Below are positions 9,936 to 22,811 of a stretch of 64,000 bases of DNA, piece after piece. Origin of the DNA: Microlunatus antarcticus. GTDB taxonomy: Bacteria; Actinomycetota; Actinomycetes; Propionibacteriales; Propionibacteriaceae. A program made the position numbers and the translations under genes. Positions within the stretch are counted from its first letter, which is position 1. The number at the start of each line of letters is the position of its first letter. A model generated the notes under the pieces. That model was not told where the DNA came from. It did not search any database and was given only the letters and a program-made list of their open reading frames with translations. The stretch is from assembly GCF_014193425.1 (NCBI RefSeq), contig NZ_JACHZG010000001.1:3286001-3350000 (forward strand), written 5' to 3'.

Positions 9936-10931
9936 TCAGACGCCCATGATCTCGGCGTACGCCGACGCCAGCCGGAGCGGGTCGTGGCGCGGGGAACCGT
10001 CTCGCGCGGCCAGGTCCGCGACCGCCAGGTCGGCGCCGAGCGAGTCGGCCCAGGCCACCAGATGCGGGTCGTCGGAGGCGAACGCGCTGTCGGCCAGCAC
10101 GACGTCCAGGCGCAGCTTGGGGGCGTGGTCGGCGAGCAGCTCGATGTGCTTGGCCGCCGAGAACCCGGCGGTCTCCTCGGCCGGCTCGAGGTTCAGCACG
10201 AGGATCCGCTTGGCGGTCGTCGCCTGGATGGCCTCCGCGAGCTGCGGGACCAGGAGGTGCGGGATGACCGAGGTGAACCACGAGCCCGGGCCGAGCACGA
10301 CCCAGTCCGCGTCCAGCACGGCCTCGACCGACTCGGGACTGGCGGGCGGGTCCTGCGGGATCAGGCGGACCGAGCAGACCTCCCCCGTCGTCTTGGCGAC
10401 GCGGGCCTGGCCGCGTACGGACGAGACCTCGTCGGGCCGGTCGGGCGAGACCCCGATGACCTCGGCCTCGATGTCCAGCGGCACCGACGCCATGGGCAGG
10501 ACCCGGCCCGTGCAGCCGAGAAGACGGGCCACCATGTCCAGCCCCGCCACGGGGTCGCCGAGGCGTTCCCACAGACCGGCGATGAGGAGGTTGCCGATCG
10601 CGTGGTCGCCGAGCGGGCCGGGCGAGACGAACCGGTACTGCAGGACGTCGGCCCACGTACGGCCGGACTCGTCGTCCCCGCAGAGCGCGGCCAGGGCCAT
10701 CCGCAGGTCGCCGGGCGGGAGGCAGCCGAGCTCGTCGCGGAGCCGGCCGGACGAGCCGCCGTCGTCGGCGACCGTCACGACGGCCGTGAGCCGGTCGGTC
10801 ACCCGGCGCAGGGCCGAGAGCGAGGCGGACAGGCCGTGCCCGCCGCCGAACGCCACCACGGCCGGGCGCACGTCCACCATCGGCCGCCCCTGCAGGCGGA
10901 TGGGCGACCGCGGCTCGCCGGAGGGCCTCAT
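9936..10931 (-). CDS. yvcK: YvcK/CofD-like gluconeogenesis factor
   Basis: YvcK family proteins bind UDP-sugars and are needed for growth on gluconeogenic carbon and for wall shape; the fold resembles CofD (2-phospho-L-lactate transferase). Marks are AFGGGHGLSASLSALR, VTVADDGGSSGRLR, GDHAIGNLLIAGL and VLGPGSWFTSVIPHLL. The ATG (10931-10929) overlaps the rapZ stop (ATGA), so the two are translationally coupled; a second ATG (MVDVRP) lies 17 codons inside. 331 residues. Confidence 0.94.
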   Translation of the reverse strand: MRPSGEPRSPIRLQGRPMVDVRPAVVAFGGGHGLSASLSALRRVTDRLTAVVTVADDGGSSGRLRDELGCLPPGDLRMALAALCGDDESGRTWADVLQYRFVSPGPLGDHAIGNLLIAGLWERLGDPVAGLDMVARLLGCTGRVLPMASVPLDIEAEVIGVSPDRPDEVSSVRGQARVAKTTGEVCSVRLIPQDPPASPESVEAVLDADWVVLGPGSWFTSVIPHLLVPQLAEAIQATTAKRILVLNLEPAEETAGFSAAKHIELLADHAPKLRLDVVLADSAFASDDPHLVAWADSLGADLAVADLAARDGSPRHDPLRLASAYAEIMGV

Positions 10932-11893
10932 TCGCGCCCGAGGTCCCGGTGCAGGACGGTGGTCGGCAGCCCGTCGGCGCGGAGCCGACGCGCGAGCTCC
11001 TCCGACATCGCCGTGCTGCGGTGCTTGCCGCCGGTGCACCCGATGCCGATGGTCGCGAAGCGCTTGCCCTCCTGCAGGTAGCCCGACGCCACCGTCCTCA
11101 GCACGTCCTCCACCGACGCGAGGAACGGGGAGGCGCCGGCCTGGCTGAGCACGTACGCGCTGACCGGGGCGCTGAGGCCGGTCTGCGGGCGCAGCTCGGG
11201 CACCCAGTGCGGGTTGGGCAGGAAGCGCACGTCGAAGATCATGTCGGCATCCAGCGGGACGCCGTTCTTGAAGCCGAACGACAGGATCGTGACCCGCAGC
11301 GCGTGGTCCGGGCCGCCGTACGCGTGGCTGATCCGGGAGCCGAGCTGGTGCACGTTCAGCGAGGAGGTGTCGATGACGAGGTCGGCCGCCGCCCGCAGCG
11401 TGGCCAGGAGGTCGCGTTCCCGGTGGATCCCGTCCAGGAGCCGGCCGTTGCCCTGCAGCGGGTGTGGGCGCCGGACCGACTCCTGACGCCGCACGATCAC
11501 CTCGTCCGACGCCTCGAGGTAGACGATCTCGGGCAGGGTCCCACCCTGCTTGAGCTCGGAGAACATCGTCGGCAGCTGCTCGAAGAACGACCGCGTCCGT
11601 ACGTCGAGCACCACGGCCAGCTGACGGATCCCCGTCCGCCGCGCCTCGGCGCAGACCTCCGGCAGCACGCTCGGCGGCAGGTTGTCGACGACGTACCAGC
11701 CGAGGTCCTCGAGGTTGTCCGCCGCGGTCGACCGTCCGGCCCCGGACATCCCGCTCACGACGACGACCCGCAGCGGCGCGAGGGCGGTCGCCGAGGCGTC
11801 CGCCCCCTCGACCTCGGCGACGGGCTCAGCGGGCTCAGCAGGGACGACGGGCTCGGCGGGCGGCGTGGGGGCGGTCGCCGTCTCGGTGCTCAC
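10928..11893 (-). CDS. rapZ: RapZ-family nucleotide-binding protein
   Basis: P-loop protein of the YvcJ/RapZ family; in enterics RapZ controls GlmS through small RNAs, but the actinobacterial target is unknown. The Walker A is GMSGAGRSTAA, with Arg where Lys is usual, as in many family members. The C-terminal domain has IGIGCTGGKHRSTAM. I chose the GTG at 11893 with GGCGGG just upstream; a TTG at 11920 would add nine residues. The first 35 residues are a Pro/Glu/Ala-rich tail. 321 residues. Confidence 0.92.
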   Translation of the reverse strand: MSTETATAPTPPAEPVVPAEPAEPVAEVEGADASATALAPLRVVVVSGMSGAGRSTAADNLEDLGWYVVDNLPPSVLPEVCAEARRTGIRQLAVVLDVRTRSFFEQLPTMFSELKQGGTLPEIVYLEASDEVIVRRQESVRRPHPLQGNGRLLDGIHRERDLLATLRAAADLVIDTSSLNVHQLGSRISHAYGGPDHALRVTILSFGFKNGVPLDADMIFDVRFLPNPHWVPELRPQTGLSAPVSAYVLSQAGASPFLASVEDVLRTVASGYLQEGKRFATIGIGCTGGKHRSTAMSEELARRLRADGLPTTVLHRDLGRE

Positions 11894-12241
11894 CCCGCCA
11901 TTATCCGCGGTCGACCTCAACCCCGCAGGACCCGCACCCGCCCGTCGCCGCGAAGGCGACCCGCAGGTTGCCGCGGAGGCACTTCACGACTCGCGCTGCG
12001 CAGAGCCGCGGGCGCGGCCCGACCGCACGGGTCAGGTGGTGCCGGGCAAAGCTGCAACCGCCGGGAGGTGGTCGAGAGGCGGTCGGTCGGACGGCGGCGC
12101 CGCGCGTGGATGGGTCTGGCGGGAGCCCGGGCGCGTCGACAGACGAAAGACGCAGCGAAGACGGCCGCGTCCGGGCGGATGGTTGCGCGGCGCCGCCGTC
12201 CGACCGGTCGCCGGCGCACGACCCAGCCCCCGACGGAAGCG
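11894..12241. other. 348-bp non-coding gap between uvrC and rapZ with a long inverted repeat
   Basis: No convincing gene: reading frames across it give Arg-rich shadow proteins. The main structure is an inverted repeat with arms at 12078-12105 and 12185-12212, identical over a 22-base core (CGGTCGGACGGCGGCGCCGCGC on one side) and separated by about 79 bp. Folded, it would be a long stem with a large loop that contains GACGAAAGACGCAGCGAAGA. A terminator or small structured RNA downstream of uvrC is possible. Confidence 0.45.
12078..12212. repeat. inverted repeat, 28-bp arms, 79-bp spacer
   Basis: Arm 1 is 12078-12105 and arm 2 is 12185-12212. They match as reverse complements at 26 of 28 positions, with the two mismatches four bases in from the outer end. 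It lies downstream of uvrC on the minus strand and upstream of rapZ. Confidence 0.75.
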
Positions 12242-14245
12242 TCAGCGCTCCGCCAGCACCTCACCCGTGCTCATGTCGATCGCCTCGCCCGCCGGCTTGG
12301 CGTCCAGCGCGATCTTGACCGCTAGCGCGGTCTTGGTCCCGAACCCCGGCACCGCGGCGATCTCCTCGACCGTGGCGGCGCGCAGCTTGCGCAGCGAGCC
12401 GAAGTGGTTGAGGAGCGTGCGGCGCCGCACCTCCCCCAGGCCGGAGACCTGGTCCAGGACCGACTCGACCATGGACTTGCTCCGCCGGCCGCGGTGGTGG
12501 GTGATGGCGAAGCGGTGCGCCTCGTCGCGGACGCGCTGCAGGAGGTAGAGCCCCTCGCTCGTGCGCGGGAGGATGACCGGCACTCCCGAGTCGGGCAGCC
12601 AGACCTCCTCGAGCCGTTTGGCCAGGCCGCACAGGGCCACGTCGTCGACCCCGAGCTCGTCCATCGCCTGCGCGGCGGCGGCGACCTGCGGCGGGCCGCC
12701 GTCGACGACGACCAGCTGCGGCACGTACGCGAACCGTCGCGGCGCGCCCGTCTCCGGGTCGATGAGCAGCGGACCCTCGCCGGTCGCCCCGTCGGTCGCG
12801 GCGGTCGCCGCCTTGCGGTCGTCGATCATCCGGCGGAACCGCCGGGTGATGACCTCGTGCATGGACGCGACGTCGTTCTGGCCCTCGACGCCACGGATCA
12901 CGAAGCGGCGGTACTCGCTCTTGCGCGGCAGGCCGTCCTCGAAGACGACCATCGAGGCGACGACCTCTGTCCCCTGCAGGTTCGAGATGTCGAAGCACTC
13001 GATCCGCAGCGGGATGTTCGGCAGCTCGAGGGCCTCCTGGATCTCCTCCAGCGCCCGGTTGCGGGTGGACAGGTCGCTCGCGCGCGTCGTCTTGTGGCGG
13101 ATGAGTGCCTCGTCCGCGTTCTTGGCCACCGTCTCCATGAGCGTCCGCTTGTCCCCGCGCTGCGGCACCCGGATGCCGACGTGCGACCCGCGCCGCTCGG
13201 TCAGCAGCTCGGTGAGCGAGTCGAGCGAGGTCGGCAGCTCGGGCACGAGGATCTCGCGCGGCACGGCGTCGCGCGGGTCGGGCTCGTTGTCGGCCTCGGC
13301 GTACAGCTGGAGCAGGAACTGCTCGACCAGCTCGGGCGTCCCGCCCTCGTCGAAGCGGTCGGCGACCCAGCCGCGCTCGCCGCGGATGCGGCCGCCGCGG
13401 ACGTGGAAGATCTGCACCGCGACCTCCAGCGGGTCCTCGGCCAGCGCGATGACGTCTGCGTCGGTGCCGTCGGTGAACACGACGGCGTTGCGCTCGAGCG
13501 CCCGCTGCATGGCCTGCGCGTCGTCGCGGAGCCGGGCGGCGCGCTCGAAGTCCATCTCGTCGCTCGCCGCGCGCATCTTGCGCTCGATCGAGCGGATCAT
13601 CGGCGTCGCCTGGCCGCCCATGAACTGGCAGAAGTCGTCGACGATCTCCCGGTGCTCCTCCGGGCTCACCTTCCCCACGCAGGGCGCCGAGCACTTGTCG
13701 ATGTAGCCGAGCAGGCAGGGCCGACCGAGGAGCTGGTGGTTGCGGAACACCCCCGACCGGCACGAGCGCATCGGGAAGACGTGCAGCAGCTGGTCGACGG
13801 TCTCGCGGATCGCCCAGGCGTGCGAGTACGGGCCGAAGTAGCGGTTGCCCTTGCGCTTGGCGCCACGCCCCACGGTCACCCGCGGGAACTCCTCGCTCAG
13901 CGTCACCGCGAGCCAGGGGTACGACTTGTCGTCGCGGTACTTCACGTTGAAGCGGGGGTCGTACTCCTTGATCCAGGAGTACTCCAGCTGGAGGGACTCG
14001 ACCTCGGTCTGGACGACGGTCCACTCGACCTTGGTCGCGGTCGTCACCATCTGCCGCGTGCGCTCGTGCAGCCCGCGCGGGTCGGCGAAGTAGGAGTTCA
14101 GCCGCTGGCGCAGGCTCTTGGCCTTGCCCACGTAGATGACCCGGCCGTTCTCGTCGGAGAAGCGGTAGACCCCGGGCTGCTCGGGGATGGACCCCGGTGC
14201 CGGCCGGTAGGACAACGGCGCCCGCCGCGTACGAGAAGGTGGCAC
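12242..14245 (-). CDS. uvrC: excinuclease ABC subunit C
   Basis: Makes both incisions in nucleotide excision repair. In order: GIY-YIG nuclease ([20 protein letters not shown], near residues 24-43), Cys-rich loop around [31 protein letters not shown] motif ([15 protein letters not shown]), the RNase H-like nuclease domain ([19 protein letters not shown]) and the C-terminal HhH pair ([20 protein letters not shown]). 667 residues from the GTG at 14245, which is seven bases after a TAACCT -10 box, so the mRNA is probably leaderless. Divergent from the S55 peptidase gene. Confidence 0.96.
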   Translation of the reverse strand: MPPSRTRRAPLSYRPAPGSIPEQPGVYRFSDENGRVIYVGKAKSLRQRLNSYFADPRGLHERTRQMVTTATKVEWTVVQTEVESLQLEYSWIKEYDPRFNVKYRDDKSYPWLAVTLSEEFPRVTVGRGAKRKGNRYFGPYSHAWAIRETVDQLLHVFPMRSCRSGVFRNHQLLGRPCLLGYIDKCSAPCVGKVSPEEHREIVDDFCQFMGGQATPMIRSIERKMRAASDEMDFERAARLRDDAQAMQRALERNAVVFTDGTDADVIALAEDPLEVAVQIFHVRGGRIRGERGWVADRFDEGGTPELVEQFLLQLYAEADNEPDPRDAVPREILVPELPTSLDSLTELLTERRGSHVGIRVPQRGDKRTLMETVAKNADEALIRHKTTRASDLSTRNRALEEIQEALELPNIPLRIECFDISNLQGTEVVASMVVFEDGLPRKSEYRRFVIRGVEGQNDVASMHEVITRRFRRMIDDRKAATAATDGATGEGPLLIDPETGAPRRFAYVPQLVVVDGGPPQVAAAAQAMDELGVDDVALCGLAKRLEEVWLPDSGVPVILPRTSEGLYLLQRVRDEAHRFAITHHRGRRSKSMVESVLDQVSGLGEVRRRTLLNHFGSLRKLRAATVEEIAAVPGFGTKTALAVKIALDAKPAGEAIDMSTGEVLAER

Positions 14246-14252
14246 GCGCCCC

Positions 14253-14258
14253 AGGTTA
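14253..14258 (-). promoter_or_regulatory. -10 box of a leaderless uvrC promoter
   Basis: On the minus strand TAACCT lies seven bases before the uvrC GTG. A -10 hexamer at this distance puts the transcript start on or next to the start codon. No purine-rich ribosome site other than GGGG is present. Confidence 0.5.
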
Positions 14259-14531
14259 GGTGCGCCCACCGACAGTTCCGGCGTCTCCCCGACCGCCCCG
14301 ACCAAGGGCGAGCACCCCGCTCGAGTGCAGGACGTGACGACCTGGATGAGCCCGGTCCGGATCCGTCGTGCGGTTCCGCGGGCGGCCCCCGGCGCTCGCC
14401 GTGGCTGCTGAGATTCTTTCGACATGCGTCTCAGGCTGCGTTCAGTCTCGGTAGGGTCTCGGTGTCGACCTGCGCAGAGCCGCTCGGGTGCTCCGCGGGA
14501 TGAGTGTCGACCGGACGGAAGGAACGACCCC

Positions 14532-16400
14532 ATGGCCGATACGAGACGGCACCGGCGACGTCTGGTCCCCGCGGCGGGCGCGGGAGTGCTGCTGGCCCTG
14601 GTGGCCGGGTCGATGACCGCACCCGCCCAGGCCGCACCCCAGGTCAGCGCGAGAGCGGTCGAGTGCCCGACGGCGTACCCGCTCGCGTCGGTGGCTCCCG
14701 GGCTGCGCGGCGAGGGCCAGACGGTCGTGACCGGGACGACACCCCAGCCGTTCGTCGTCGACGTCCTCGGTGTGCTCGAGGACGGCCTCGGAGCGGGGCG
14801 CGACATGATCATCGTCAAGGTCTCCGACGTCGCCGGCGGGCACGTCGTCGACCAGGGCAGCGGCATCTGGGCCGGGATGTCCGGCTCCCCGGTCTACGTG
14901 GACGGCAAGCTGCTCGGGTCCGTCTCCTACGGCTTCACCACCGCCCCCTCCCCCATCGGCGGGCTCACCCCGGCCGCTGACATGCTCGACCTGCTCGACC
15001 TGAAGGCGACCAGCACCGCTCGGTCGAAGCAGGCGTCACCCGCCAGCCCGAAGGCCACGCTGTCGACGGCCGCGAAGACGAAGCTGGCTGCCGCGGCCGG
15101 GGTCGCCACCCCCAAGGGGACGCTGCAGCAGCTGGTGAGCCCGCTCGCGGTCAGCGGCATCGGCACCGCCCGGCTCGACAAGCTGCAGGCGGCCACCGAC
15201 GCCGCCGGGTGGTCGGTCAAGGCCTACGCCGCCGGCCGCCGGAGCGCACCCACGGCGGCAGCGCCGACCTCCCGGCCGCAAGCGGGAGGCAACTTCGCCG
15301 CCACCCTGTCCTACGGGGACCTGACCGCCGCCGCGATCGGGACCACGACCTACGTCTGCGGCGACCAGGCCATCGCGTTCGGCCACCCGTTCAACCTGTC
15401 CGGACCGGCCTCGTACGGCGCGAACGACGCGACCTCGATCGCCATCGTCACCGACAACACGCTCGGCTCGTTCAAGATGGCGAACGTCGGGCCGAGCTTC
15501 GGCACCGTCGACCAGGACCGCACGGCCGGCATCCGCGCCGACCTGACCGCGGTGCCCAGCGGCAGTGTGGTGTCCACCCGGGTGAAGAACCTGAACTCCG
15601 GGAAGGTCCGGGACGGCTCGACCACGGTGGTCGACCGTGGCTCGCTGCCCGGCCTGCTGCCCGACATCGTCTTCTCGAGCCAGGACGCCGTCTTCGACGA
15701 GTGGGGGGACGGTGCCGGCTCGAGCAGCTGGACCATCTCCGGCACCCGGGCCGGCGGCAAGACGTTCGCCGTGACCCGGACGAACCGCTGGGCCTCGCGC
15801 GACGACGTGACCATCGACCCGGCCTTCGACGTCGCCTCCGCAGCCGATGCGCTGCTCAACAACGACTTCGAGGACGTCCGCATCGACAAGGTCGCCTTCG
15901 CGAACGAGCTGTCGACGAAGTTCGACCAGCTGCACATCACCCGGATGCGGGTCTCGGTCAACGGCGGCCCCTACGTCAAGGGCGACCTCGTCCAGGCCAA
16001 GGTCGGGGACAAGCTCACCGTCCGGGTCGACATGAGCCCGTTCCGGAGCACGACGTCGTCCTACGTCAAGCTGCGGATGACCGTGCCGAAGTCGGCCAAG
16101 GGTCAGGTCGGGACGGTGTCGGCCACCGGCGGTGTCGACCTCGCCCAGGCGGGCGACGACGACGCCAGCCTGGAGTGCCTGCTCATCGGTCAGGGATGCG
16201 CGTCCGACACCGAGGGCTCGCTGGACGGCGTCATCTCGCAGCTGACCTCGGCTCCGCGCAACGACGCGGTGACCGCCCAGCTGGTGCTCGAGCCGCAGGA
16301 CGACGAGTCCGACGACTCGGCGCCCCCGGCCGCTGCGGCCACCAAGCTGCAGAAGCTCACGGTGACGGGTCAGAAGGACATCGAGATCGCCGTCCGCTAG
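14532..16400 (+). CDS. secreted S55 (SpoIVB-like) serine peptidase
   Basis: A 622-residue exported protein. The N-terminus has RRHRRRL, a hydrophobic segment and a Sec cleavage site AQA-AP near residue 35. The S55 signature [20 protein letters not shown] (about residues 113-132) carries the likely catalytic serine, followed by the [13 protein letters not shown] helix; a later [12 protein letters not shown] segment and [12 protein letters not shown] belong to the same domain type. The C-terminal 250 residues form an unassigned beta-rich region. SpoIVB itself works in endospore signalling, but this layout, with GMSGSP early, is found in non-sporulating bacteria, where the substrate is unknown. 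ATG with GGAAGGA upstream. Divergent from uvrC. Confidence 0.82.
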   Translation: MADTRRHRRRLVPAAGAGVLLALVAGSMTAPAQAAPQVSARAVECPTAYPLASVAPGLRGEGQTVVTGTTPQPFVVDVLGVLEDGLGAGRDMIIVKVSDVAGGHVVDQGSGIWAGMSGSPVYVDGKLLGSVSYGFTTAPSPIGGLTPAADMLDLLDLKATSTARSKQASPASPKATLSTAAKTKLAAAAGVATPKGTLQQLVSPLAVSGIGTARLDKLQAATDAAGWSVKAYAAGRRSAPTAAAPTSRPQAGGNFAATLSYGDLTAAAIGTTTYVCGDQAIAFGHPFNLSGPASYGANDATSIAIVTDNTLGSFKMANVGPSFGTVDQDRTAGIRADLTAVPSGSVVSTRVKNLNSGKVRDGSTTVVDRGSLPGLLPDIVFSSQDAVFDEWGDGAGSSSWTISGTRAGGKTFAVTRTNRWASRDDVTIDPAFDVASAADALLNNDFEDVRIDKVAFANELSTKFDQLHITRMRVSVNGGPYVKGDLVQAKVGDKLTVRVDMSPFRSTTSSYVKLRMTVPKSAKGQVGTVSATGGVDLAQAGDDDASLECLLIGQGCASDTEGSLDGVISQLTSAPRNDAVTAQLVLEPQDDESDDSAPPAAAATKLQKLTVTGQKDIEIAVR

Positions 16401-16410
16401 CTCCGGCTCC

Positions 16411-16440
16411 GACCTCGGGGGACCACCGTCCCCCGAGGTC
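16411..16440 (+). terminator. 12-bp stem hairpin after the S55 peptidase gene
   Basis: Arms GACCTCGGGGGA (16411-16422) and TCCCCCGAGGTC (16429-16440) are perfect complements around a 6-nt loop, 10 bp after the stop. It may also serve the convergent Rieske gene. Confidence 0.75.
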
Positions 16441-16494
16441 CTCCCGAGGCGCGCAGGTCCGCTGCCGGTCAGCCGGTCGACCTCGCTCGCCGAC

Positions 16495-17052
16495 CTATCC
16501 GGTGACGTAGACCTTCGAGCCGGACACGGTGGTCGCGGACTCGGCCAGGGGCTTGCTGGCCGGCGGCTGCTTGACCGAGCCGTCCTCGATCGAGAACTCG
16601 CTCTTGTGGCAGGGGCAGATGATGACGCCGCCCGACACGGATCCGACCTTGCAGCCCTGGTGGGTGCAGATCTTGCTGAAGGCCTTGTACGTGCCCTTGG
16701 TCGGCTGCGTGATCACGTAGTCGGCGTCGTCGAGGATCACGCCGCCACCCACGGGGACGTCGGCGGTCGCCACGCTCGGGCCGCTGGGCGCCTTGCTGGA
16801 GGCCGCCTCCGAGGGCGACTCGCTCGCGCTCGCCGAGCTGCTCGCGCTGGGTGACGCGGCGCTGGTGCTGGGCGCAGCCGAGGTGGGGACCGGGTCGCCG
16901 GCCTGCCCCTCCGCGCCGCAGGCAGCCAGCGTGAGCACCGCCCCGCCGGAAAGGGTGACGAGGCCCGCGGTCCGCAGGACGGCGCGCCGGGAGGGCCCGC
17001 CCGGGCTCGCGGGGTCGGTCGGGGAGGCTGTGCGGTCGGTCGTCGAGGTCAT
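16495..17052 (-). CDS. Rieske [2Fe-2S] lipoprotein with Tat-like signal
   Basis: A 185-residue exported iron-sulfur protein. SRRAVLRTAG followed by a hydrophobic stretch and the lipobox LAAC (C45) suggests Tat export and lipid anchoring. A Ser/Ala/Pro-rich linker of about 40 residues leads to the Rieske domain, where CTHQGC and CPCHKSEF supply the two Cys and two His ligands and the disulfide pair. It is too short to be a full QcrA with three membrane helices, so it is probably a stand-alone electron carrier. Stand-alone Rieske genes are common beside uvrA/uvrC in actinobacteria. ATG start at 17052. Confidence 0.88.
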   Translation of the reverse strand: MTSTTDRTASPTDPASPGGPSRRAVLRTAGLVTLSGGAVLTLAACGAEGQAGDPVPTSAAPSTSAASPSASSSASASESPSEAASSKAPSGPSVATADVPVGGGVILDDADYVITQPTKGTYKAFSKICTHQGCKVGSVSGGVIICPCHKSEFSIEDGSVKQPPASKPLAESATTVSGSKVYVTG

Positions 17053-17205
17053 CGGTGCTCCAGGGGGCGCGAGGGCGTGGTGGCGGACACCCGCATCAAC
17101 GAGGCACGTCGTCCGAGGGTTCACCCGTCCGCACGTTCATGGCTGACGCACAGGCGCGCGGCCGGTGCCCCCGCACGGCCCGCTGCCGGCTCGCCACGCG
17201 TCGTG

Positions 17206-17997
17206 TCAGCGCGAGGCCGCGGCGACCCGTCGGGCGACGTCGTCGAGGGCCGTGGCGACCAGCTCGTGCACGCCGTGGCCGCGGACGTACGTCCGGACCT
17301 GCTCGTTCAGCCCGCCCGGGGTCGCGTGGTCGCTCGCCAGCAGGGCAAGCTCGCGGTCGGGCTCCTCGGCCAGGGCGTCACTCAGCCCGCGGATCAGGAC
17401 CCGGACGTACGCGCTCGCGTCCGGGCCCGGGACGCCGCGGCCGACCAACCAGGCCTCGACGGTCGCCAGCAGGTCCAGCTGGGTCGCGGCGAAGGCCGAG
17501 GCCGCGCTGAAGGAGTCGAAGGCGGTCTCGTCGTCGAGCGCGACGACCTCGCCCAGCTCGCGGAACATCGCCAGCTCAGCCGGCTGGGCCGGGTAGACGG
17601 GCACGAGGCCCTGACGCGCCGCGACTGAGGGCAGCGGAATCGCGCGGGCGACCTCAGAAGCGGGAGCCACGGCAGCGAGCAGGGCGTCGACGGACACACC
17701 GGCGACGACGCTCACGACCAGCTGGTCGGCCGCGAAGGTGAGGCCCTCGAGCACCGCGACGCCGATGTCGGGCCGGGTCGCGAGCACCACGCACGCCGAC
17801 GCGTCCACGACGGCCTGGTTGTCGGCCGCGACCCGGACGTTCCCGAAGCGGGCCGCGAGCGCCGCACCGACCGAGGCGCTGCGCGGCGACACGACGATCT
17901 GCGGGGCCGGGTCGAGGGCGCTGAGCCCCTCGACCATCGCCCGCGTGATCGCCCCCGTGCCGATGAACCCGTACGCCGCCGTGCGCGCGGGACCCAC
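17206..17997 (-). CDS. ProC-like NAD(P)-binding reductase
   Basis: A 263-residue protein with the layout of pyrroline-5-carboxylate reductase: N-terminal GFIGTGAITRAM Rossmann motif, VVSVVAGVSVDALL, VARAIPLPSVA and a C-terminal helical dimer domain with ATPGGLNEQ in the place of the canonical SPGGTT loop. The altered loop and the lack of a proline-gene neighbour make it uncertain that it makes proline; a paralogous imine reductase is possible. The GTG start lies two bases after the uvrA stop, so the two are probably co-transcribed. Confidence 0.75.
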   Translation of the reverse strand: MGPARTAAYGFIGTGAITRAMVEGLSALDPAPQIVVSPRSASVGAALAARFGNVRVAADNQAVVDASACVVLATRPDIGVAVLEGLTFAADQLVVSVVAGVSVDALLAAVAPASEVARAIPLPSVAARQGLVPVYPAQPAELAMFRELGEVVALDDETAFDSFSAASAFAATQLDLLATVEAWLVGRGVPGPDASAYVRVLIRGLSDALAEEPDRELALLASDHATPGGLNEQVRTYVRGHGVHELVATALDDVARRVAAASR

Positions 17998-17999
17998 CG

Positions 18000-21092
<3,093 letters not shown>

Positions 21093-21208
21093 TGACAGAT
21101 TCGAACGGCGCCGGACGGGCCCGGTATTCCCCGGTCAGCCGCGTCCGGACGGCCTCCGCGACCGAACGCGCGGAGGGCCACGATCGCGGGCGCCGGCGGG
21201 TCAGCCCC

Positions 21209-21214
21209 TAGGTT
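21209..21214 (+). promoter_or_regulatory. -10 box of a leaderless promoter
   Basis: TAGGTT lies six bases before the GTG at 21221, with no ribosome-binding site between. This fits a leaderless transcript of the maleylpyruvate isomerase-like gene. Confidence 0.45.
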
Positions 21215-21220
21215 GAGCGC

Positions 21221-21976
21221 GTGAGCGAACCCTCCCCCGACGACCAGCTCGCCGGGCTGCGCGCCCTGCTGACCACCGCGACGCAGCACCTCCTCGGGAG
21301 CACGATCGCGGTCACCGACGCGCAGTGGGCCGCGCCCAGCCGGCTGCCCGGCTGGAGCCGGGCGCACGTCGCCTCGCACGTGGCGCGGCAGGCGGACGGC
21401 TTCACCCGGCTCGTCTCGGGTGCACGGAGCGGCGTCCCGCAGGCGATGTACGCCTCCCCCGAGGCCCGGGCGGCCGAGATCGACGACGGCGCCGGGCGTA
21501 CGGGGCTCGAGCTGCAGACCGACCTCGACGCCAGCGCCGGGCGGCTGGCCGAGGCGTTCGACAGCCTCGACCGGGTCGACCCCGCCGCCCGGAGCACCGA
21601 GGGCACGCCGACGGGGTGGTCGGCCGCGGTGCACCTGCGCGGCGGGCTGGTCGTGCCCGCGCGGCTGCTGCCCCTCGGTCGGCTCTTCGAGGTCGAGATC
21701 CACCACGTCGACCTGGGCGTCGGCCACGAGATGGACCGGATCGAGCCCGAGGTCGCCGAGTGGCTCATCGAGTGGGTCGCCTTTCGCGCCCGGGCGCGCG
21801 ACGAGTTCCCCCGGGTCGAGCTGCACACCGACTCCGGCTTCACGACCACGGTCGGTCAGGTCGGTCCCGGTCTCGTCGTGCACGGCCCGGCACCGGCCCT
21901 CGTCGGCTGGCTCACCAATCGCGTGGAGCCGGACGCGGTGCCCGGCACCCGCGGCCTCCGCCTGCCCAGCCTCTGA
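21221..21976 (+). CDS. maleylpyruvate isomerase / mycothiol-dependent (DinB-like) protein
   Basis: A 251-residue four-helix-bundle protein. LPGWSRAHVASHVARQADG is the N-terminal metal-binding motif of mycothiol-dependent maleylpyruvate isomerase, and RLFEVEIHHVDLGVGHEM supplies the later His ligands. The C-terminal SCP2-like domain carries VGQVGPGLVVHGPAPALVGWL. Family members use mycothiol, the actinobacterial thiol, in isomerisation or detoxification; the substrate here is unknown because no gentisate genes are nearby. It lies between uvrA and an MBL gene, a common actinobacterial arrangement. Confidence 0.85.
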   Translation: MSEPSPDDQLAGLRALLTTATQHLLGSTIAVTDAQWAAPSRLPGWSRAHVASHVARQADGFTRLVSGARSGVPQAMYASPEARAAEIDDGAGRTGLELQTDLDASAGRLAEAFDSLDRVDPAARSTEGTPTGWSAAVHLRGGLVVPARLLPLGRLFEVEIHHVDLGVGHEMDRIEPEVAEWLIEWVAFRARARDEFPRVELHTDSGFTTTVGQVGPGLVVHGPAPALVGWLTNRVEPDAVPGTRGLRLPSL

Positions 21977-22022
21977 CGGTCCGCCACCGACCGACGATGG
22001 ACCGACGCGCGAGACTGTCGGC

Positions 22023-22682
22023 GTGCCCGAGACCTTTCACGTCACCCGCGGCGGCGCGCCGCTGACCCTCGCCCTGTCCCCCACCGTCACCGCCACCAAG
22101 GTGTCGGTCGGGCCCGGCGACAACAACGCCTACCTGCTCGACGGCGGGGCCGGCCTGCTCCTCGTCGACGCGGCGGACGACGCGGCGACGCTGCTCGACC
22201 TGCTCGGGGAGCGGCCGCTGGCGACGATCGTGACGACCCACCGCCACCGCGACCACTGGGCGGCCCTGGCGGCGCTGGCGGGACGTTCCGAGCGTCTCGT
22301 CGCCGGCCGACCGGACGCCGAGGCGATCGCCGAGGGGGCGGGGGTGCCGACGCCGGACGGCGTCTGGGACGGCGACGCCGTCGCGCTCGGGACGGAGCAG
22401 CTGGAGGTCGTCGGCCTGGTCGGCCACACCCCCGGCTCGATCGTGCTGGCCTACCGCGGGCCGGAGGGCCCGACGCACCTCTTCACCGGCGACAGCCTCT
22501 TCCCGGGCGGCCCGGGCAAGACCTGGAGCCCAGCCGACTTCGACTCGCTGATCGACGACCTGGAGGCCAAGGTCTTCAACCGGTTCGCCGACGACACGGT
22601 CGTGCACCCCGGCCACGGCGACGCCACCACCATCGGCACCGAGCGGCCGCACCTGGGCGAGTGGCGCGCCCGCGGTTGGTGA
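22023..22682 (+). CDS. MBL-fold metal-dependent hydrolase
   Basis: A 219-residue metallo-beta-lactamase-fold protein. THRHRDHW (HxHxDH motif), VGHTPGSI, FTGDSLFPGG and HPGHGD give the complete two-metal centre of the glyoxalase II-like branch. It is probably a small cytosolic hydrolase acting on a thioester or similar; the adjacent mycothiol-type gene suggests S-lactoyl or other mycothiol thioesters as candidates, but this is inference. Start at the GTG 22023; no strong ribosome site. It ends 130 bp before the convergent MocR gene. Confidence 0.85.
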   Translation: MPETFHVTRGGAPLTLALSPTVTATKVSVGPGDNNAYLLDGGAGLLLVDAADDAATLLDLLGERPLATIVTTHRHRDHWAALAALAGRSERLVAGRPDAEAIAEGAGVPTPDGVWDGDAVALGTEQLEVVGLVGHTPGSIVLAYRGPEGPTHLFTGDSLFPGGPGKTWSPADFDSLIDDLEAKVFNRFADDTVVHPGHGDATTIGTERPHLGEWRARGW

Positions 22683-22712
22683 CGGCCGCGGGCCCTGCTC
22701 TCGTGCGCGATT

Positions 22713-22783
22713 CGACGACCGAGATGACGACGTGCGCCTCCACCGAGCGTGAAGAGCAGCGGCCCGGCTCATCTCGGTCGTCG
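22713..22783. terminator. inverted repeat between convergent genes
   Basis: Arms CGACGACCGAGATGA (22713-22727) and TCATCTCGGTCGTCG (22769-22783) match perfectly with a 41-bp spacer. It lies between the MBL gene and the convergent MocR gene and may work as a two-way terminator, though the spacer is long. Confidence 0.45.
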
Positions 22784-22811
22784 GATCGAGCGGAGTCGAG
22801 ACTCCCAGGGC

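Noticed and set aside
11917-12264. A 115-codon minus-strand frame in the uvrC-rapZ gap.
   Set aside because: Very Arg-rich, no ribosome site, and it crosses the inverted repeat.
17206-17997. Naming this gene proC.
   Set aside because: The fold fits, but the conserved SPGGTT loop is changed to ATPGGLNEQ and there is no proline-gene context, so the name would claim too much.
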